Assembly: GCF_000758305.1 (NCBI RefSeq)
Contig: NZ_CP009458.1
Coordinates: 992,001 to 1,056,000 of the forward strand
Source of the DNA: Cedecea neteri
GTDB lineage: Bacteria > Pseudomonadota > Gammaproteobacteria > Enterobacterales > Enterobacteriaceae
Direction of reading: 5' to 3'
DNA: 64,000 nucleotides
The first letter of the stretch is position 1. Each line of letters begins with the position of its first letter. Below the pieces are notes generated by a model. That model had not been told where the DNA came from. It saw nothing but the letters and a program-made list of their open reading frames with translations, and did no database searches. Both the position numbers and the translations under genes were made by a program. Below, one piece after another: positions 63,826 through 64,000 of the stretch.

Positions 63826-63847
63826 AATGCCCTCCGAAGAGGGCATT
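63826..63847. terminator. Terminator between xylR and bax
   Basis: AATGCCCTC-CGAA-GAGGGCATT with A/T flanks, in the convergent gap; probably works both ways. Confidence 0.8.
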
Positions 63848-63874
63848 AATATACATGTACGAATGGGAGCAGAA

Positions 63875-64000
63875 TTAATTCGGCAGCATTAAACGCTGGT
63901 TGCTCTGATACATCGCGAACAGGAAGTTATTATAGCTTGAGCCTTTCGCCGAATACCCTTTCAGCTTGTGAATCATATTATTAGCCGTCACTTCCTGATC
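63875..64000 (-). CDS. bax: Bax protein, C-terminal part (partial)
   Basis: Last 41 codons only. DQEVTANNMIHKLKGYS, then NNFLFAMYQSNQRL, matches the C-terminus of E. coli Bax, a FlgJ-like glucosaminidase-domain protein. Gene order xylR-bax agrees with E. coli. Confidence 0.9.
   Translation of the reverse strand, partial: DQEVTANNMIHKLKGYSAKGSSYNNFLFAMYQSNQRLMLPN

Noticed and set aside
1..64000. CRISPR arrays, prophage, IS elements, integrase or att sites
   Set aside because: No regularly spaced direct repeats, transposase, integrase or tRNA-linked duplication was seen.

Overview
This window is chromosomal DNA of an enterobacterium (Enterobacteriaceae, close to the Escherichia/Enterobacter/Klebsiella group, genus not settled). 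Most proteins are recognisable orthologues of the E. coli 79-81 min region (kdgK to bax), usually with the same length. No rRNA, tRNA, IS element, prophage or CRISPR array was seen.

Layout. (1) 1-19902: the 3' end of kdgK, then yhjJ, dctA, pdeK (yhjK) and the complete cellulose locus. The locus is bcsRQABZC on the minus strand and the divergent bcsEFG on the plus strand, so it encodes synthase, export channel, c-di-GMP sensing and phosphoethanolamine decoration; bcsQ is intact. (2) 19903-35821: yiaD, bisC, yiaC, tag, yhjX, an LTA-synthase-like membrane transferase gene absent from E. coli, eptB and dppABCDF. This block has the reverse order and orientation of the E. coli K-12 map. (3) 35822-43444: accessory metabolism. 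A NepI-like MFS exporter and a LysR regulator precede a LacI regulator and kguE-kguK-kguT-kguD(ghrB), which together look like a complete 2-ketogluconate pathway with a PtxS-like operator. (4) 43445-47422: a RelE/ParE-type toxin-antitoxin pair with its own promoter and palindromic operator, then yiaF, yiaG and a Tsr/Tar-type chemoreceptor standing where cspA stands in E. coli. (5) 47529-52110: glyQS, ysaB, wecH. (6) 52107-55577: a second accessory patch with a GlxA-like AraC regulator plus isochorismatase-family hydrolase, and a TetR regulator plus MDR oxidoreductase. (7) 55588-64000: the xylose regulon xylAB / xylFGHR and the 3' end of bax.

How the genes work together. The window combines envelope modification (cellulose, pEtN-cellulose, pEtN-Kdo, and an uncharacterised LtaS-like transferase), peptide import (Dpp), and sugar or sugar-acid use (xylose, 2-ketogluconate, C4-dicarboxylates). 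Predicted regulatory sites that fit their neighbours are: two YpdB-type repeats before yhjX; TGGAACCGGTTCCA before kguE; a 19-bp palindrome over the -35 of the toxin-antitoxin promoter; a sigma-28-like promoter before the chemoreceptor; a 29-bp imperfect palindrome before tetR; and CRP/XylR-like sites between xylA and xylF. A family of GGGAGAGGG palindromic repeats occurs after kdgK, between dppA and dppB, and after dppF.

All comparisons to E. coli or Pseudomonas are from memory; no database search was possible.
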